From the NCBI GenBank assembly GCA_021781115.1, contig JAJXXL010000316.1, positions 1-45,410 of the forward strand: DNA of 45,410 nt, given 5' to 3'. Position 1 is the stretch's first letter; each line of letters starts with the position of its first letter. The notes beneath the pieces are model-generated. The model searched no databases, had not been told where the DNA came from, and worked only from the letters and a program-made list of their open reading frames with translations. Source of the DNA: Planctomycetota bacterium. Its GTDB lineage: Bacteria; Planctomycetota; Planctomycetia; Planctomycetales; Planctomycetaceae. The position numbers and the translations under genes are program-made. This document shows positions 19,534 through 29,299 of this stretch, one piece after another.

Positions 19534-19931
19534 GAGATTCAGCCCTGAATGACCTGGCGGGGAGAAACAAAACGAGTATCAATGCGTTATGCACGGACGT
19601 TCAGTTCTTGCGGGGCCGCGGCGCGAGGTTCTCACCCGCTGCGCGAACCTGATTGCGACAAAACCCGTCTCTTTACGAGCAGCGATTCGGAACCGGCGGC
19701 CTCCAGACGGGGTCGATGCAACCCCGGCGCGAACGCTGCTGGATAATCATTCGCAAGGGATTGTCAACCGGCAAGTGCCGGATAGAATAACTTTAACTTG
19801 AACTTGCCCAACAGGTTGATGAATCAGCGGCACCGGCCTTCTCACATTGTGGCCGGTTTGTTAACATCCCGCCCCCATTTCCCTGATTCATTCGGGCTGC
19901 GGTTCACTAATCGAGGACAAGCGCGTTCTCC

Positions 19932-21368
19932 ATGAAGACGTTGTTGCACCGTCGCCAGATACGCGGCGGTAAAGCCGGTACGGGGCACCCTCCAGGCCGG
20001 CCCGAGGGTTTTCCGGCGATCGAGCCCGATCGACCGGAGTTGGATACGAACGACGCATCACGCGGGCGTCTGCGCGACGACTTGCGCGCCAGCGTCGTCG
20101 ATGGCGCGTCGTTCAGTGTCATGGTGGGCATTGGCGAAACCTACCTGCCGGCCTTCGTACTGGCATTGGGCATGGGCGAAATTGCCGCGGGGCTGATTGT
20201 CTCGCTGCCGTTGCTGCTCGGGGCGTTCCTGCAACTGATTTCGCCGCGGGCCGTGACGCGGTTAAAGTCGAATCGCCGCTGGGTGGTGATTTGTGTGCTG
20301 CTGCAAGCCGGCAGCTTCATTCCGATGATTATTGCTGCGGCGTGCGGCGGGGCGCCGCCCGTTGTCATTTACCTGGCTGCGGCATTGTATTGGGGCGCTG
20401 GCCTGGGCGCCGGCCCGGCGTGGAACACCTGGATGGAGTCGATCGTGCCGCGCTACGTTCGCGCGCCGTTTTTCGCATGGCGGTCGCGGCTCAGCCAGGC
20501 GGGGGTGCTGGTGGGGTTTGTCGTCGGCGGGTTCAGCCTGCAGTACGGCAAAAGCCTCGATCGTTCGTTGTCGGCGTTTGCCTGCATTTTCGCCGTCGCG
20601 GCGGCGTGCCGGTTCATTTCGGCCCGTTTCCTGTCGGAACAGAGCGAATCGCCGCTGGCGTTCGGCAATCAGCGCAGTGTGACCGTGGCCGAATTGTGGC
20701 GGCGGATCGTTGCGGGCGGCAGCGAACGCATGCTGCTCTACTTTCTCGCCGTGCAGGTCGCCGTGCAGATCTCGGGGCCGTACTTCACACCGTACATGCT
20801 CAAGCAACTCCAGATTTCGTACGTCGACTTCGTGGCGCTGCTGGCCACGTCATTTATCGCCAAGATCGTGGCCTTGCCGGCGTGCGGGCGGTTCGCGTTT
20901 CGATTCGGGGCGCGGCGGCTGGTGTGGGTCGGCGGGTTGGGGATCATTCCTGTTTCGGGGTTATGGCTGTACGCCGACAGTTTCATGCAACTGGTCGCGA
21001 TTCAGTTTCTGGCAGGGGTGGTGTGGGCGGCCTACGAGCTGGCGATGTTTTTGCTGTTTTTTGAAACCGTGCGGCAGGACGAACGGACCAGCATCCTCAC
21101 GACCTACAACTTGGGCAACGCGATCGCGCTCGTCATCGGGTCGCTCATTGGCGGCAGCGTGCTGAAATACCTGGGCCAATGCCCCGAGGCGTACCTGTTT
21201 CTGTTTTCGCTGTCCTCGACGGCGCGCGGCGTGACGCTGCTCTTTTTGCGATGGGCCACGCTGGAGTTCACGGCGCCTCTCGACGACGACGACGAACCGC
21301 AATTGGCAATTCATGCATCGCCGGCAAAATTCCCTGAACCCGCTACGGTGAGCGCGCCGGCCGAGTAG
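19932..21368 (+). CDS. Major facilitator superfamily transporter
   Basis: 478 aa with multiple hydrophobic helices (LPAFVLALGMGEIAAGLIVSLPLLLGAFLQLIS, VVICVLLQAGSFIPMIIAAACGG, etc.). Confidence 0.8.
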   Translation: MKTLLHRRQIRGGKAGTGHPPGRPEGFPAIEPDRPELDTNDASRGRLRDDLRASVVDGASFSVMVGIGETYLPAFVLALGMGEIAAGLIVSLPLLLGAFLQLISPRAVTRLKSNRRWVVICVLLQAGSFIPMIIAAACGGAPPVVIYLAAALYWGAGLGAGPAWNTWMESIVPRYVRAPFFAWRSRLSQAGVLVGFVVGGFSLQYGKSLDRSLSAFACIFAVAAACRFISARFLSEQSESPLAFGNQRSVTVAELWRRIVAGGSERMLLYFLAVQVAVQISGPYFTPYMLKQLQISYVDFVALLATSFIAKIVALPACGRFAFRFGARRLVWVGGLGIIPVSGLWLYADSFMQLVAIQFLAGVVWAAYELAMFLLFFETVRQDERTSILTTYNLGNAIALVIGSLIGGSVLKYLGQCPEAYLFLFSLSSTARGVTLLFLRWATLEFTAPLDDDDEPQLAIHASPAKFPEPATVSAPAE

Positions 21369-21410
21369 GCCGGCGGCCGGGCATCGTTCGCGTGGCGTGC
21401 AGGCGCCGGT

Positions 21411-22997
21411 TCAATCGGGCAGCGGTTCGCCTCGCGTTTCGGGCGCCAGCCAGATCAGGAATACCCCAAGCACGTAAATCGAAATGATGAGCGTGCAAGC
21501 ATTCGGGTAGCTGTTGTCGAACAGGCGGATCAGGTTGCCGGTTTGCAACGCGCCCACCGCCGCCAGGATCCTGCCGAAGTTGAAACTGAACCCTTGCCCC
21601 GTGGCTCGCACGCAGGTGCGAAACAGTTCCGGCAGATACAGCGGGATCCAACCGTAGAACGAAGCCGTGGTTCCGCCAGTGATGGCGATCGTTGCCAGAA
21701 AGAACGGCCCGTACTCGGTGTTCATCCGAAAGAACACCAGCGCCGAGGCGAGCGACGCCAGGCACAGCAGCGTGTACGTGGCGCGGCGACCGATCGCATT
21801 GCCGAGCAGCGCCCCGGCAATTGTCCCGAAAATAGCCCCGATCGACGACAAGATTTGCGTGTAGGAGCGAGCCGCGCTGCGTGCGGCCGCCGCAGCTTCG
21901 GGCGACAGCCCTTGTTCGGCGCTCGATTTTTCGACGAGCTTGTCGGCCCACGACGGCGCGAACTGCACGGCGCCCCAGGTGCCCAGCAATGCCACGCCGG
22001 TCAGGCAGGCGCCCACGAGCATTCGCCGAAATGTGGCCGCGGGAGCATGTCGCGGGTCGCCACCCGACGGTTGGGCACGGCTGAGGTACCGCCTGACCGG
22101 GTACGTGTACCCGAACAGCGCCAGACCCACGCCCAGCACTGACCCCATAACCCTGGTTGGCAGGGAAAAACTCCAATTCGGAGCGCACAGAAAGATCATG
22201 CCCATGGGGCCCAGCGCGCCGACGGCCACACCCAGCAGGTCGACCGTCGCCCAGTGCGATGTCGCCCCACTCTGTTGTTCTTTCTTCCAGCGCTCTGACT
22301 CGGGCACGAACAGGCGGATCAAAAACGCCAGCAGTGCCGGCACGATTCCCGTTAACATCAGCAACCGCCAGGCGCCATGATCGACGAGGGTTGTCACCAG
22401 GCTTTGCGGAATGCCAGCCGCCAGCAGCCACGCCGCCAGCGAGCCGATCACTTGGCCCACCCCGAGGCTGATCACGGCGATCGTCAGAAAGCCCACGTTC
22501 GAAGCCGCCCCGATCAAGGCCGCGAGTTTGCCGCGCGATTCGTTCGGCCAGATTTCCATGACGAGCGCCACACCCAGCGACCACTCGCCGCCCATGCCCA
22601 GCGAGCAGATGAATCGGTAGGCAAACACCTCTTCGGCCGTGCGAGACAGGCCGCACATGCCCATAAACAGCGTATACGTGAGCACACTCAGGGTCATGGC
22701 TCGCACCCGCCCGATGCGATCGCCCAGCCAGCCGAAGAGCACGCCGCCGGTCGCGGCGCCCACGAGAAAAACCGCGGCCATCATTCCCAGCCAGGGTTCG
22801 ACGGCCGCCGTTTGCCCCGGCCCCAGCAGGTCGCTCAGCGCGGGCCGCGCCACCAGCGGAAAGAGCCCCATTTCGAAACCGTCGAACATCCAGCCTAAAA
22901 ACGCGGCAATCAGCGTCAGCCATTGGCCGCGCGTGATGCGCGCTGCCGCCGGCAATTCGGGCAATTGATTCGGTTGGCGGGCTTGCGGATCGGGCAT
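21411..22997 (-). CDS. MFS transporter, metabolite:H+ symporter-like
   Basis: GWLGDRIGRVRAMTLSVLTYTLFMG, SLGMGGEWSLGVALVMEIWPNESRGKLAALIG, LPELFRTCVRATGQGFSFNFGRILAAVG. Internal ATG at 22997 is preferred over 23078, which overlaps the upstream CDS. Confidence 0.9.
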   Translation of the reverse strand: MPDPQARQPNQLPELPAAARITRGQWLTLIAAFLGWMFDGFEMGLFPLVARPALSDLLGPGQTAAVEPWLGMMAAVFLVGAATGGVLFGWLGDRIGRVRAMTLSVLTYTLFMGMCGLSRTAEEVFAYRFICSLGMGGEWSLGVALVMEIWPNESRGKLAALIGAASNVGFLTIAVISLGVGQVIGSLAAWLLAAGIPQSLVTTLVDHGAWRLLMLTGIVPALLAFLIRLFVPESERWKKEQQSGATSHWATVDLLGVAVGALGPMGMIFLCAPNWSFSLPTRVMGSVLGVGLALFGYTYPVRRYLSRAQPSGGDPRHAPAATFRRMLVGACLTGVALLGTWGAVQFAPSWADKLVEKSSAEQGLSPEAAAAARSAARSYTQILSSIGAIFGTIAGALLGNAIGRRATYTLLCLASLASALVFFRMNTEYGPFFLATIAITGGTTASFYGWIPLYLPELFRTCVRATGQGFSFNFGRILAAVGALQTGNLIRLFDNSYPNACTLIISIYVLGVFLIWLAPETRGEPLPD

Positions 22998-23022
22998 TCC
23001 GGGCGACTCCGGGTAGAGGGCG

Positions 23023-24714
23023 TCAGTGGGCGTCAGTGGGCGGTTCGGGCGGTGCCGCATCGAACAGGCGGGAAACAAGAAGTGCGTCGGGGGGCGTGGT
23101 GCGCAGGCTGACGACGATACCTGCCGCCAGTGAAATGCCGAGCGCCCACACGAGCGGGTCGAGCCCCCCCGGAAAATACGGGTGGAAGCCAGTCAGGTTG
23201 CCGATCGACTGGCGGGTAAACCAGCCTAACAACCCGTTGGAAACGCCAACGACGTAACAGGTCAGCACCGTGCCACCGCCAGCGAACATGCTCGCCAGCA
23301 CCCCCGGTACTGTGGCCCGCCGCCAATAGGCCAGCATCAGCGCCGGCACGCAAAACGTTGCCGCCGAACCGGTGCCGCTGAACACCACAATCGCCTGCAG
23401 GTAGGCGACCGGTTTCAGATTGGCCAATACGGCGATCAGGCCGACGACGACCATGACGGCATGCGACATCCATCGCAACTGGTCGGGCGAAGCGGCGGGG
23501 TTCAAAAACCGTTGATAAACGTCGCGTACGAGCCCTGAGGCAATCACGACGAGAAACGAGCTGACCGTCGCCATGACCGCACCGAACGGAGCGGCCAGAA
23601 TCAGGCCGGCAAGAAATGAACCGCAGGGTAACGCGCGGGTGGTGGCGATTGCCAGCCGGGGAATGATTTCGTCGGTTTTTCCGGGCGGCAGATCAGGAAT
23701 AATCGTCCGTCCGCATATGCAGACCACGATCAGCGGAATGTAGATAAAGGCGTTGTAGGAACTGAGCAGGTAAATCGACCGGCGAATCGTGCCGGTGCTT
23801 TTGCTGGCCATGATGCGCACGAGCCCCGCCGGCGAACCCAGGCCGCTGAAGACCCACACGAAAAAAAACGAAAACGCCAGCCCGACGGGCAGAAACTCGT
23901 GCCCCGCTCGCGATGGGTCGAACCCTGGGCCGAATGCAAAGCCGGGGCCGGTTTGGGTGGTCGCCAGGCGCGTCGCCTCTTCCACGCTGCCAACCTGTGC
24001 CAGCACAAGGCCGAGCAGTGCCAGCACGCCCACGAACATCATCACGCTTTGAAACAGGTCGGTCCAGACGGCGGCCAGAAACCCGCCGAGCGCCGTGTAG
24101 CCCACGACGGTTATTGTAAAGATCGCCAGCCCCATGAAGTACGCCCGGTCAAACTCGCCCGCGGCGACCTCTTCGGTAAAAGCCAGCGGCCCGGCGCCGG
24201 GCCACGAATGCTTCATGACCACCGCCCCGGCCTTAAACTGCGCCACCATCATGAACGACATATAAAACAGAATACATAGCGACGCAGCCAACCCCAGGGC
24301 TGGGCTGCCGAACCGCTCGCGAAACAGATCGGGCACGGTAATCGCCCCCGTCTTTCGTGAAAGTTGCGCCAATCGCTTGCCCAGCACGCCGAACCCGGTG
24401 ATGGGTACGACCATGTAACTCGCGATCCACAGGGCGACCACCCAGCCGTGCGTGTACACCAGCGACGGAAAACCCATGAACGTGCCGCCGCTTTGTACCG
24501 TGGCCGTCAGCGCCAACGCCCACGCACCCAACCCGCGGTTGCCCAGAAAGAACCCTTTCATGAACGAGCCCGACTGCATCGCCCGGTTCGCCAGAACGCC
24601 GATCCACATCGACGCCAGGATGAACAGCACCAGTGCCGCGACGGTGCCAAAGTCGGCAACGCCACGCGCGCTGTTCGCGGCAGCGGCCAGCAGCAACCCG
24701 TGCACGCCCGTCAT
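23023..24714 (-). CDS. Sodium:solute symporter family protein (PanF-like)
   Basis: AMQSGSFMKGFFLGNRGLGAWALALTATVQSGGTFMGFPSLVYTHGW; GYTALGGFLAAVWTDLFQSVMMFVGV. Confidence 0.9.
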   Translation of the reverse strand: MTGVHGLLLAAAANSARGVADFGTVAALVLFILASMWIGVLANRAMQSGSFMKGFFLGNRGLGAWALALTATVQSGGTFMGFPSLVYTHGWVVALWIASYMVVPITGFGVLGKRLAQLSRKTGAITVPDLFRERFGSPALGLAASLCILFYMSFMMVAQFKAGAVVMKHSWPGAGPLAFTEEVAAGEFDRAYFMGLAIFTITVVGYTALGGFLAAVWTDLFQSVMMFVGVLALLGLVLAQVGSVEEATRLATTQTGPGFAFGPGFDPSRAGHEFLPVGLAFSFFFVWVFSGLGSPAGLVRIMASKSTGTIRRSIYLLSSYNAFIYIPLIVVCICGRTIIPDLPPGKTDEIIPRLAIATTRALPCGSFLAGLILAAPFGAVMATVSSFLVVIASGLVRDVYQRFLNPAASPDQLRWMSHAVMVVVGLIAVLANLKPVAYLQAIVVFSGTGSAATFCVPALMLAYWRRATVPGVLASMFAGGGTVLTCYVVGVSNGLLGWFTRQSIGNLTGFHPYFPGGLDPLVWALGISLAAGIVVSLRTTPPDALLVSRLFDAAPPEPPTDAH

Positions 24715-25049
24715 GCTCCTGCTCCACTCGGTTCATCGTTGGCGCCGTCGTCGCGGCCCAAGTCGTCGTCACCCATGAACCGCGCTCCAAAAAAAAATGA
24801 AAAGGCAATGCATGCCAGCCAGGGGGCGACGATGCCCCAGAACACCCAGTCGGGGATACCCCACACGAACGTCAGTCCGTCGATCGAACGTCCGTACCCG
24901 AACCACGCGCAATAACCCACCGACCAGGACATGGCGCACACCCACGTGACGCCCACAACGAGCGCTTCGCGCCGGGCGCTGCGCAACAACGGGTCTTCTG
25001 AGAGTGGCGCAGTGCCGGCAGACGGGGGCGACTCGTAATGCGACATCAT
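24711..25049 (-). CDS. DUF997/YhdT-like small membrane partner of the SSS transporter
   Basis: SARREALVVGVTWVCAMSWSVGYCAWFGYGRS...GIPDWVFWGIVAPWLACIAFSFFFGARFMGDDDLG. 4-nt overlap with the symporter. Confidence 0.75.
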   Translation of the reverse strand: MMSHYESPPSAGTAPLSEDPLLRSARREALVVGVTWVCAMSWSVGYCAWFGYGRSIDGLTFVWGIPDWVFWGIVAPWLACIAFSFFFGARFMGDDDLGRDDGANDEPSGAGA

Positions 25050-25206
25050 GCAAGAATCCTGCTCATTGCGCAGAGGCTGGCAAACCGCGCCGAAACGACG
25101 AATCAAAAACCGCGATTCATCCTAACCGGTCGATGACGGAATGGATATGATGACGCCGGTTCGGAACACCCTTTGTCGGGCGGGGCCCCCAACGCGGAAA
25201 TTACGC

Positions 25207-25974
25207 ATGAATTCGCCATCAAACCTTGCGGAACTGTTTCAATCGTTGCAGCGCGGCGAACTCGATGCCGCCGCCGCCGCGCAGTTCGTCGAATGGCGCG
25301 GCGGCCTACCGGCTGCTGCAACCGCATCGGCTGATGTGGACCTCGACCGCGAGCGGCGCTGCGGGTTTCCTGAAGTCGTGTATTGTCCCGGCAAGACGAT
25401 CGCTGCGATCGAAGAAATCCTGCGCATCCAGCTCGGCCATGGCCAGAATTGCCTGGCCACGCGAGTCACTGCCGAACAGGCACATTTGTTGCTCGAAATG
25501 TTTCCCGACGCCCGGTACAACCCCACGGCCCGCACGCTTTCCATTTTGCGCAACCCGGCTCGCGCGGCAGTAGGGCTGGTCGCGATTATCACGGCCGGCA
25601 CGGGCGATTTGCCGGTCGCCGAAGAAGCCCTCGAAACCGCACGCTGGATGGGCTGTGGCGTTGAATTGATCGTCGATGTGGGCGTGGCCGGCCCCCAGCG
25701 GCTGCTCGCAAATCTGTCGCGTTTCACCGACGCTGACGCCATCGTGGTTGTCGCCGGCATGGAAGGCGCTTTGCCATCAGTCGTGGGCGGACATGTCGCC
25801 TGCCCGGTGATCGCCGTGCCCACCAGCATCGGCTACGGCGCGAGTTTTCAGGGACTGGCCGCCCTGCTGGGCATGTTGAACAGTTGCGCCGCAAACGTGA
25901 CGGTCGTTAACATCGACGCCGGATTTAAAGGGGGCTACGTCGCCGGCCTGATCACCCGCCGACGCCATGCTTGA
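25207..25974 (+). CDS. larB: Nickel pincer cofactor biosynthesis protein LarB (AIR carboxylase-like)
   Basis: [124 protein letters not shown]. Confidence 0.94.
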   Translation: MNSPSNLAELFQSLQRGELDAAAAAQFVEWRGGLPAAATASADVDLDRERRCGFPEVVYCPGKTIAAIEEILRIQLGHGQNCLATRVTAEQAHLLLEMFPDARYNPTARTLSILRNPARAAVGLVAIITAGTGDLPVAEEALETARWMGCGVELIVDVGVAGPQRLLANLSRFTDADAIVVVAGMEGALPSVVGGHVACPVIAVPTSIGYGASFQGLAALLGMLNSCAANVTVVNIDAGFKGGYVAGLITRRRHA

Positions 25975-26114
25975 TCCCGAGGCATATCGGCCAACGTAAA
26001 AAGCGATGGATGCAAAGAATGCGGTTGCTGCGGCGATCATCGCCTTCAATCGGGTGATCCAAATACGCCTCAAGGCAGCACGCCGGGCCAAAGTGCCACG
26101 GAGAAAACTGAGCT

Positions 26115-26432
26115 TCACGGGGGCATGGACCGCTGTGAAAGCCTTCCTTTCGGAGCCGAACCATTTGCACGAAGAGAACGCCTTCCGATTCGCCAGTCGC
26201 TGCAAAATCCTGAACCGACCAAACCGCCAATTCCCGCTCCAGGCCGACGCAAAACGCGCGACGTCAACGCAATCGCAACGGCGACCAAAAAAGCCACACC
26301 CAAAGTAAATGCCATTGCCTGTACGCTCAAAAAATGGGCGACATCTCCGGCTGCAATCAGAACATGCGGGGCCGCGTACTCTTGCACAGCGGTTGTTACG
26401 ACTTGGCCGCCGACCCTGGGGACGGTTCCCAT
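26115..26432 (-). CDS. Small hypothetical protein with one predicted TM helix (possibly degraded or frameshifted C-terminus)
   Basis: MGTVPRVGGQVVTTAVQEYAAPHVLIAAGDVAHFLSVQAMAFTLGVAFLVAVAIALTSRVL. Starts 5 nt after the stop of the upstream ORF. Confidence 0.35.
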   Translation of the reverse strand: MGTVPRVGGQVVTTAVQEYAAPHVLIAAGDVAHFLSVQAMAFTLGVAFLVAVAIALTSRVLRRPGAGIGGLVGSGFCSDWRIGRRSLRANGSAPKGRLSQRSMPP

Positions 26433-26437
26433 ATCGA

Positions 26438-27427
26438 TCACGGTGAAGGCAGGACGCGCGCCACGGGTCCATGAGTTTTCTCCCACCAGAAGATGAAGAC
26501 CACGCCAAGCACGGCCCCGAAGGCTTCGAGCGTGAAGTGCGTGTCATTGATCGTCCAGAACGACCAGGGCCCGCCCGTCGACAGCACGTGATTTCTGAAA
26601 GCCAGCGCAACCAGCGCTGCGGCGAGAACGATCGCCGTCGTGCGGCGAACCCGTGGCGCGATCATCGTACCCGCGGCGACGAAGATGAACGAACGAGAAG
26701 GGTGGGCGAAGAGCATGACCGCCAGGTTTTTAACAACGGCGAGCGGAGCCGGCCGGACGACGAGCGACTGCGGGCCCATTGCCGAATAGACGAGTCCTCC
26801 CAATGCCGAGTAGACGAGTTCGCCCAATTCCGAGCAGACGAGTACCAGTACGGCAGCCCACCGCAGGCAGCGGATCGCCGTTTCTGCAGCGGTCGGCGCG
26901 GCGTTGGCCCGCGTTGGCGCGTGCCCGGCCTTAAGGTGGTCTTTCGACGGGTCCGTGAGATGACGGAGGTCGGGCGGTTCGCTGGCCACGGACGCGCGGG
27001 CCTTTTCCGACCAGAAGATATAGACCACGCCGAGCATGGCCCCCAAGGCTTCGAGTGCGAAGTGCGTGTAGTCGCCGCCGCCTTGAAACAAAACAAGTTC
27101 GACGAGGCTCACCCGTGAAAGCACGTGATTCCAGAACGAGAGCGGAACCCGCGCAGCAGCGAGAACGAACGCCGTCGTGAGGCGAGCCTGGGGCGCGATT
27201 GTCGCACCCGCGGCGACGAAGACGAAGGAAGGAGCCGACAAGAAAACGAGCAGGAACACCAGGTTTTGAACAACGGCGAGCGGAGCCGGCCTGAGGACCA
27301 GTGCCTGCGGGCCTAATGCGGAGTCGATGAGGTCGCCCAATGTGGCGCCGAGGATTGCCAGTACGGCCACCCACCGCAGCCCGTGGATTACCGTTTTCGC
27401 TGCCGTCAGGGCGGGTGATGAATTCAT
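26438..27427 (-). CDS. Hypothetical membrane protein made of two homologous halves
   Basis: N-half LRWVAVLAILGATLGDLIDSALGPQALVLRPAPLAVVQNLVFLL...FVFVAAGATIAP aligns with C-half LRWAAVLVLVCSELGELVYSALGGLVYSAMGPQSLVVRPAPLAVVKNLAVML...FIFVAAGTMIAP. Confidence 0.65.
   Translation of the reverse strand: MNSSPALTAAKTVIHGLRWVAVLAILGATLGDLIDSALGPQALVLRPAPLAVVQNLVFLLVFLSAPSFVFVAAGATIAPQARLTTAFVLAAARVPLSFWNHVLSRVSLVELVLFQGGGDYTHFALEALGAMLGVVYIFWSEKARASVASEPPDLRHLTDPSKDHLKAGHAPTRANAAPTAAETAIRCLRWAAVLVLVCSELGELVYSALGGLVYSAMGPQSLVVRPAPLAVVKNLAVMLFAHPSRSFIFVAAGTMIAPRVRRTTAIVLAAALVALAFRNHVLSTGGPWSFWTINDTHFTLEAFGAVLGVVFIFWWEKTHGPVARVLPSP
26775..26846. repeat. Imperfect 24-bp tandem repeat, 3 copies, within the membrane protein CDS
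   Basis: cccattgccgaatagacgagtcct / cccaatgccgagtagacgagttcg / cccaattccgagcagacgagtacc. Confidence 0.85.
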
Positions 27428-27556
27428 ACAACTCCTTGCGGTGAATCGGGGCACATCATCAGAGCGCCCGTCATGAGCGTGGCCCTGCGGCGTTTCGGGG
27501 GCGTGGGGCGAACGTGAATGCGGCAACGGTAGCAGCCGCAACCTTTTCGAGAGACC

Positions 27557-28000
27557 TCAGAGTATGCATATCGTCGCCTCGTTGCGATCCGCAAGCGGGT
27601 CGCTGCCTATTTTGTCGCACCGTGCTCTGAGGAGAATCCTTTCGATATCGACCAGCCCGAGTTTCCGTGCCCAGGCCAGGGGAGTCGCCCACGGTTCGTC
27701 ATCGGAAAAGTTGGTTGCGGCGCCGCGCTTGAGCAGGAACTCGACCATCTGTCGTCGGCGCTGCTCCAGTTCTGGCACATCACCCGCTGGAGCACTCGCT
27801 CGACCTGGCGATACCCGCGCTCTCTGGCGGTGAGAAGCAACGGATCCCAGGCGACTGGCTCCGCTGCCGTGCCGCATGGCAAACTTTGCGGTCGCTGCCG
27901 ACTGGCGAACGGTGCGCGATCAGCCCGGCAGATGCCGCGCGAAACCCGCCTGACTTGAGCAAAATCACGGTGTTTTTCCAGCCTCGGGCGGGCCGTGGTG
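27557..28000 (-). pseudogene. Remnant of an ankyrin-repeat protein gene broken across reading frames
   Basis: Ankyrin-like pieces in different minus-strand frames: WDPLLLTARERGYRQVERVLQRV in one frame and RRQMVEFLLKRGAATNFSDDEPWATPLAWARKLGLVDIERILLRA in another. A weaker piece, KNTVILLKSGGFRAA, is in a third. Confidence 0.55.
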
Positions 28001-28420
28001 TATGCTTCGGGCAGTGAGATGTGTTCCGGCGGGCAACGCGTGTTGCCGCCGGGTTCGACCGGTGGGGAAAGCGGGTGCTGGCCCCCAGGGCGCATCGCGA
28101 AATGCGCTGCGGCGCTGGCCTCGGCCCCCAGTCGATCAGGACGATTCTGGCAACCGATTCCACGCGAGGCTTAGCACCAATGGCCAGTCATTACATGCAC
28201 GTGATGCGTCCCGGCGTTTCTCCGGGCAGTTGCGGCGAACGGTTTGGCGATTACCCGGTGGCCCTGTTGACCCGGCGAACATTCAGCCTGCAAGCCGACG
28301 ACATGTTGAACCAGCGGCTGTCTTCACCCGGTTCGATTCGCTATGAGCACCCGCGCCGACAGCCGGGGGCGTTTCACCTCGAACGTTGAGGGAGGGGGCA
28401 GCGCCCCGATTCAGCAATGC

Positions 28421-29299
28421 CTAGACACGTTGCCGGAGTGCCGCTTGCAGGCGGGCGACCTCGTCGCGCAAGTCGCGCTCGGTCGTGGCGGAAGTTGGCT
28501 CGGCCGGCGGCGCCTGAGGTGGCTCACCTTCAAAGTACGCGCCGTGGCTGAGCCATTCCAACTTGCCCTCGAGTCGCTCGATGGTTCGCGCGACTTCATG
28601 GGCCGTTTGCTCAAGACCGCTGGAAATCAGCGTGACCACGCCCAGAAACAACAATAACTGCCCGGCGGTTGTGACAAGCCACCCGTACGGCGCAAAAGCC
28701 GGCTGACCGCCGAATTGGCCCACGATGACGAGCACCGCCCCAATCGTGAGCGTTCCGACACCCAGGTAGGCGCAAATCTGGCCGGCCAGGGCCACCCAGC
28801 GAGCCGACCTGTCGGTCCCGCGTGGCGACGCCGAGCGTGGGGCCCAGGGTGCCGAATCGACTTCGGGACGATGGTGAAGCCGGTGCTCGGCCGGCGCGCG
28901 CGACGGTCGGGCGGTGTGAGGCGCCGCCGCGCCGGCAGGGTCAGGCTGGCGCGGGGGTTCGCCCAGGTTGCGCGGCGCCGCCGCGGTGTGTGGCCGGTCG
29001 AAGCGGGGGCTCGAAGCCGGGGGCAGGGTGGTTGGATCCGCGTCGGGGCGGCCCTCGGCCGATCGGGCGGTGCGTTCAGAACCAATGCCCAGCAGGGGGC
29101 CGAACGGGTCGTGGGCCTCTTCGCTCGCCCAGCGGGCCAGCAGTTCGCGCGGGTCGCGTACAGCCGCCCCCGCAACCGGCGTGATCGTCGTCGCCGGGGC
29201 AGGTACCGGCAATTCCGACCCGCACCGCGTACAGTACAGGCGTGCCGCATCCCGAGAGGTCTGTGCCGCCACGTCGATCTGGCAACGCTCACACCACAT
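28421..29299 (-). CDS. Hypothetical protein: N-terminal zinc-ribbon-like CxxC pairs, two TM helices, C-terminal coiled coil
   Basis: MWCERCQIDVAAQTSRDAARLYCTRCGSE; LGVGTLTIGAVLVIVGQFGG...LVTTAGQLLLFLGVVTLISSG; ERDLRDEVARLQAALRQR. Confidence 0.6.
   Translation of the reverse strand: MWCERCQIDVAAQTSRDAARLYCTRCGSELPVPAPATTITPVAGAAVRDPRELLARWASEEAHDPFGPLLGIGSERTARSAEGRPDADPTTLPPASSPRFDRPHTAAAPRNLGEPPRQPDPAGAAAPHTARPSRAPAEHRLHHRPEVDSAPWAPRSASPRGTDRSARWVALAGQICAYLGVGTLTIGAVLVIVGQFGGQPAFAPYGWLVTTAGQLLLFLGVVTLISSGLEQTAHEVARTIERLEGKLEWLSHGAYFEGEPPQAPPAEPTSATTERDLRDEVARLQAALRQRV

Noticed and set aside
21343-22923. 526-aa minus-strand ORF overlapping the MFS transporter
   Set aside because: Arg/Gly/Ala-rich out-of-frame translation of the 21411..22997 CDS, which has clear MFS motifs.
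26471-27118. 215-aa plus-strand ORF opposite the duplicated membrane protein
   Set aside because: Highly charged Arg/Asp/Glu shadow translation; the minus-strand reading gives coherent TM helices and internal homology.
28180-28389. 69-aa ORF (MASHYMHVMRPGVSPGSCGERFGDYPVAL...)
   Set aside because: Short with no recognised domain; coding status undecidable without comparison.
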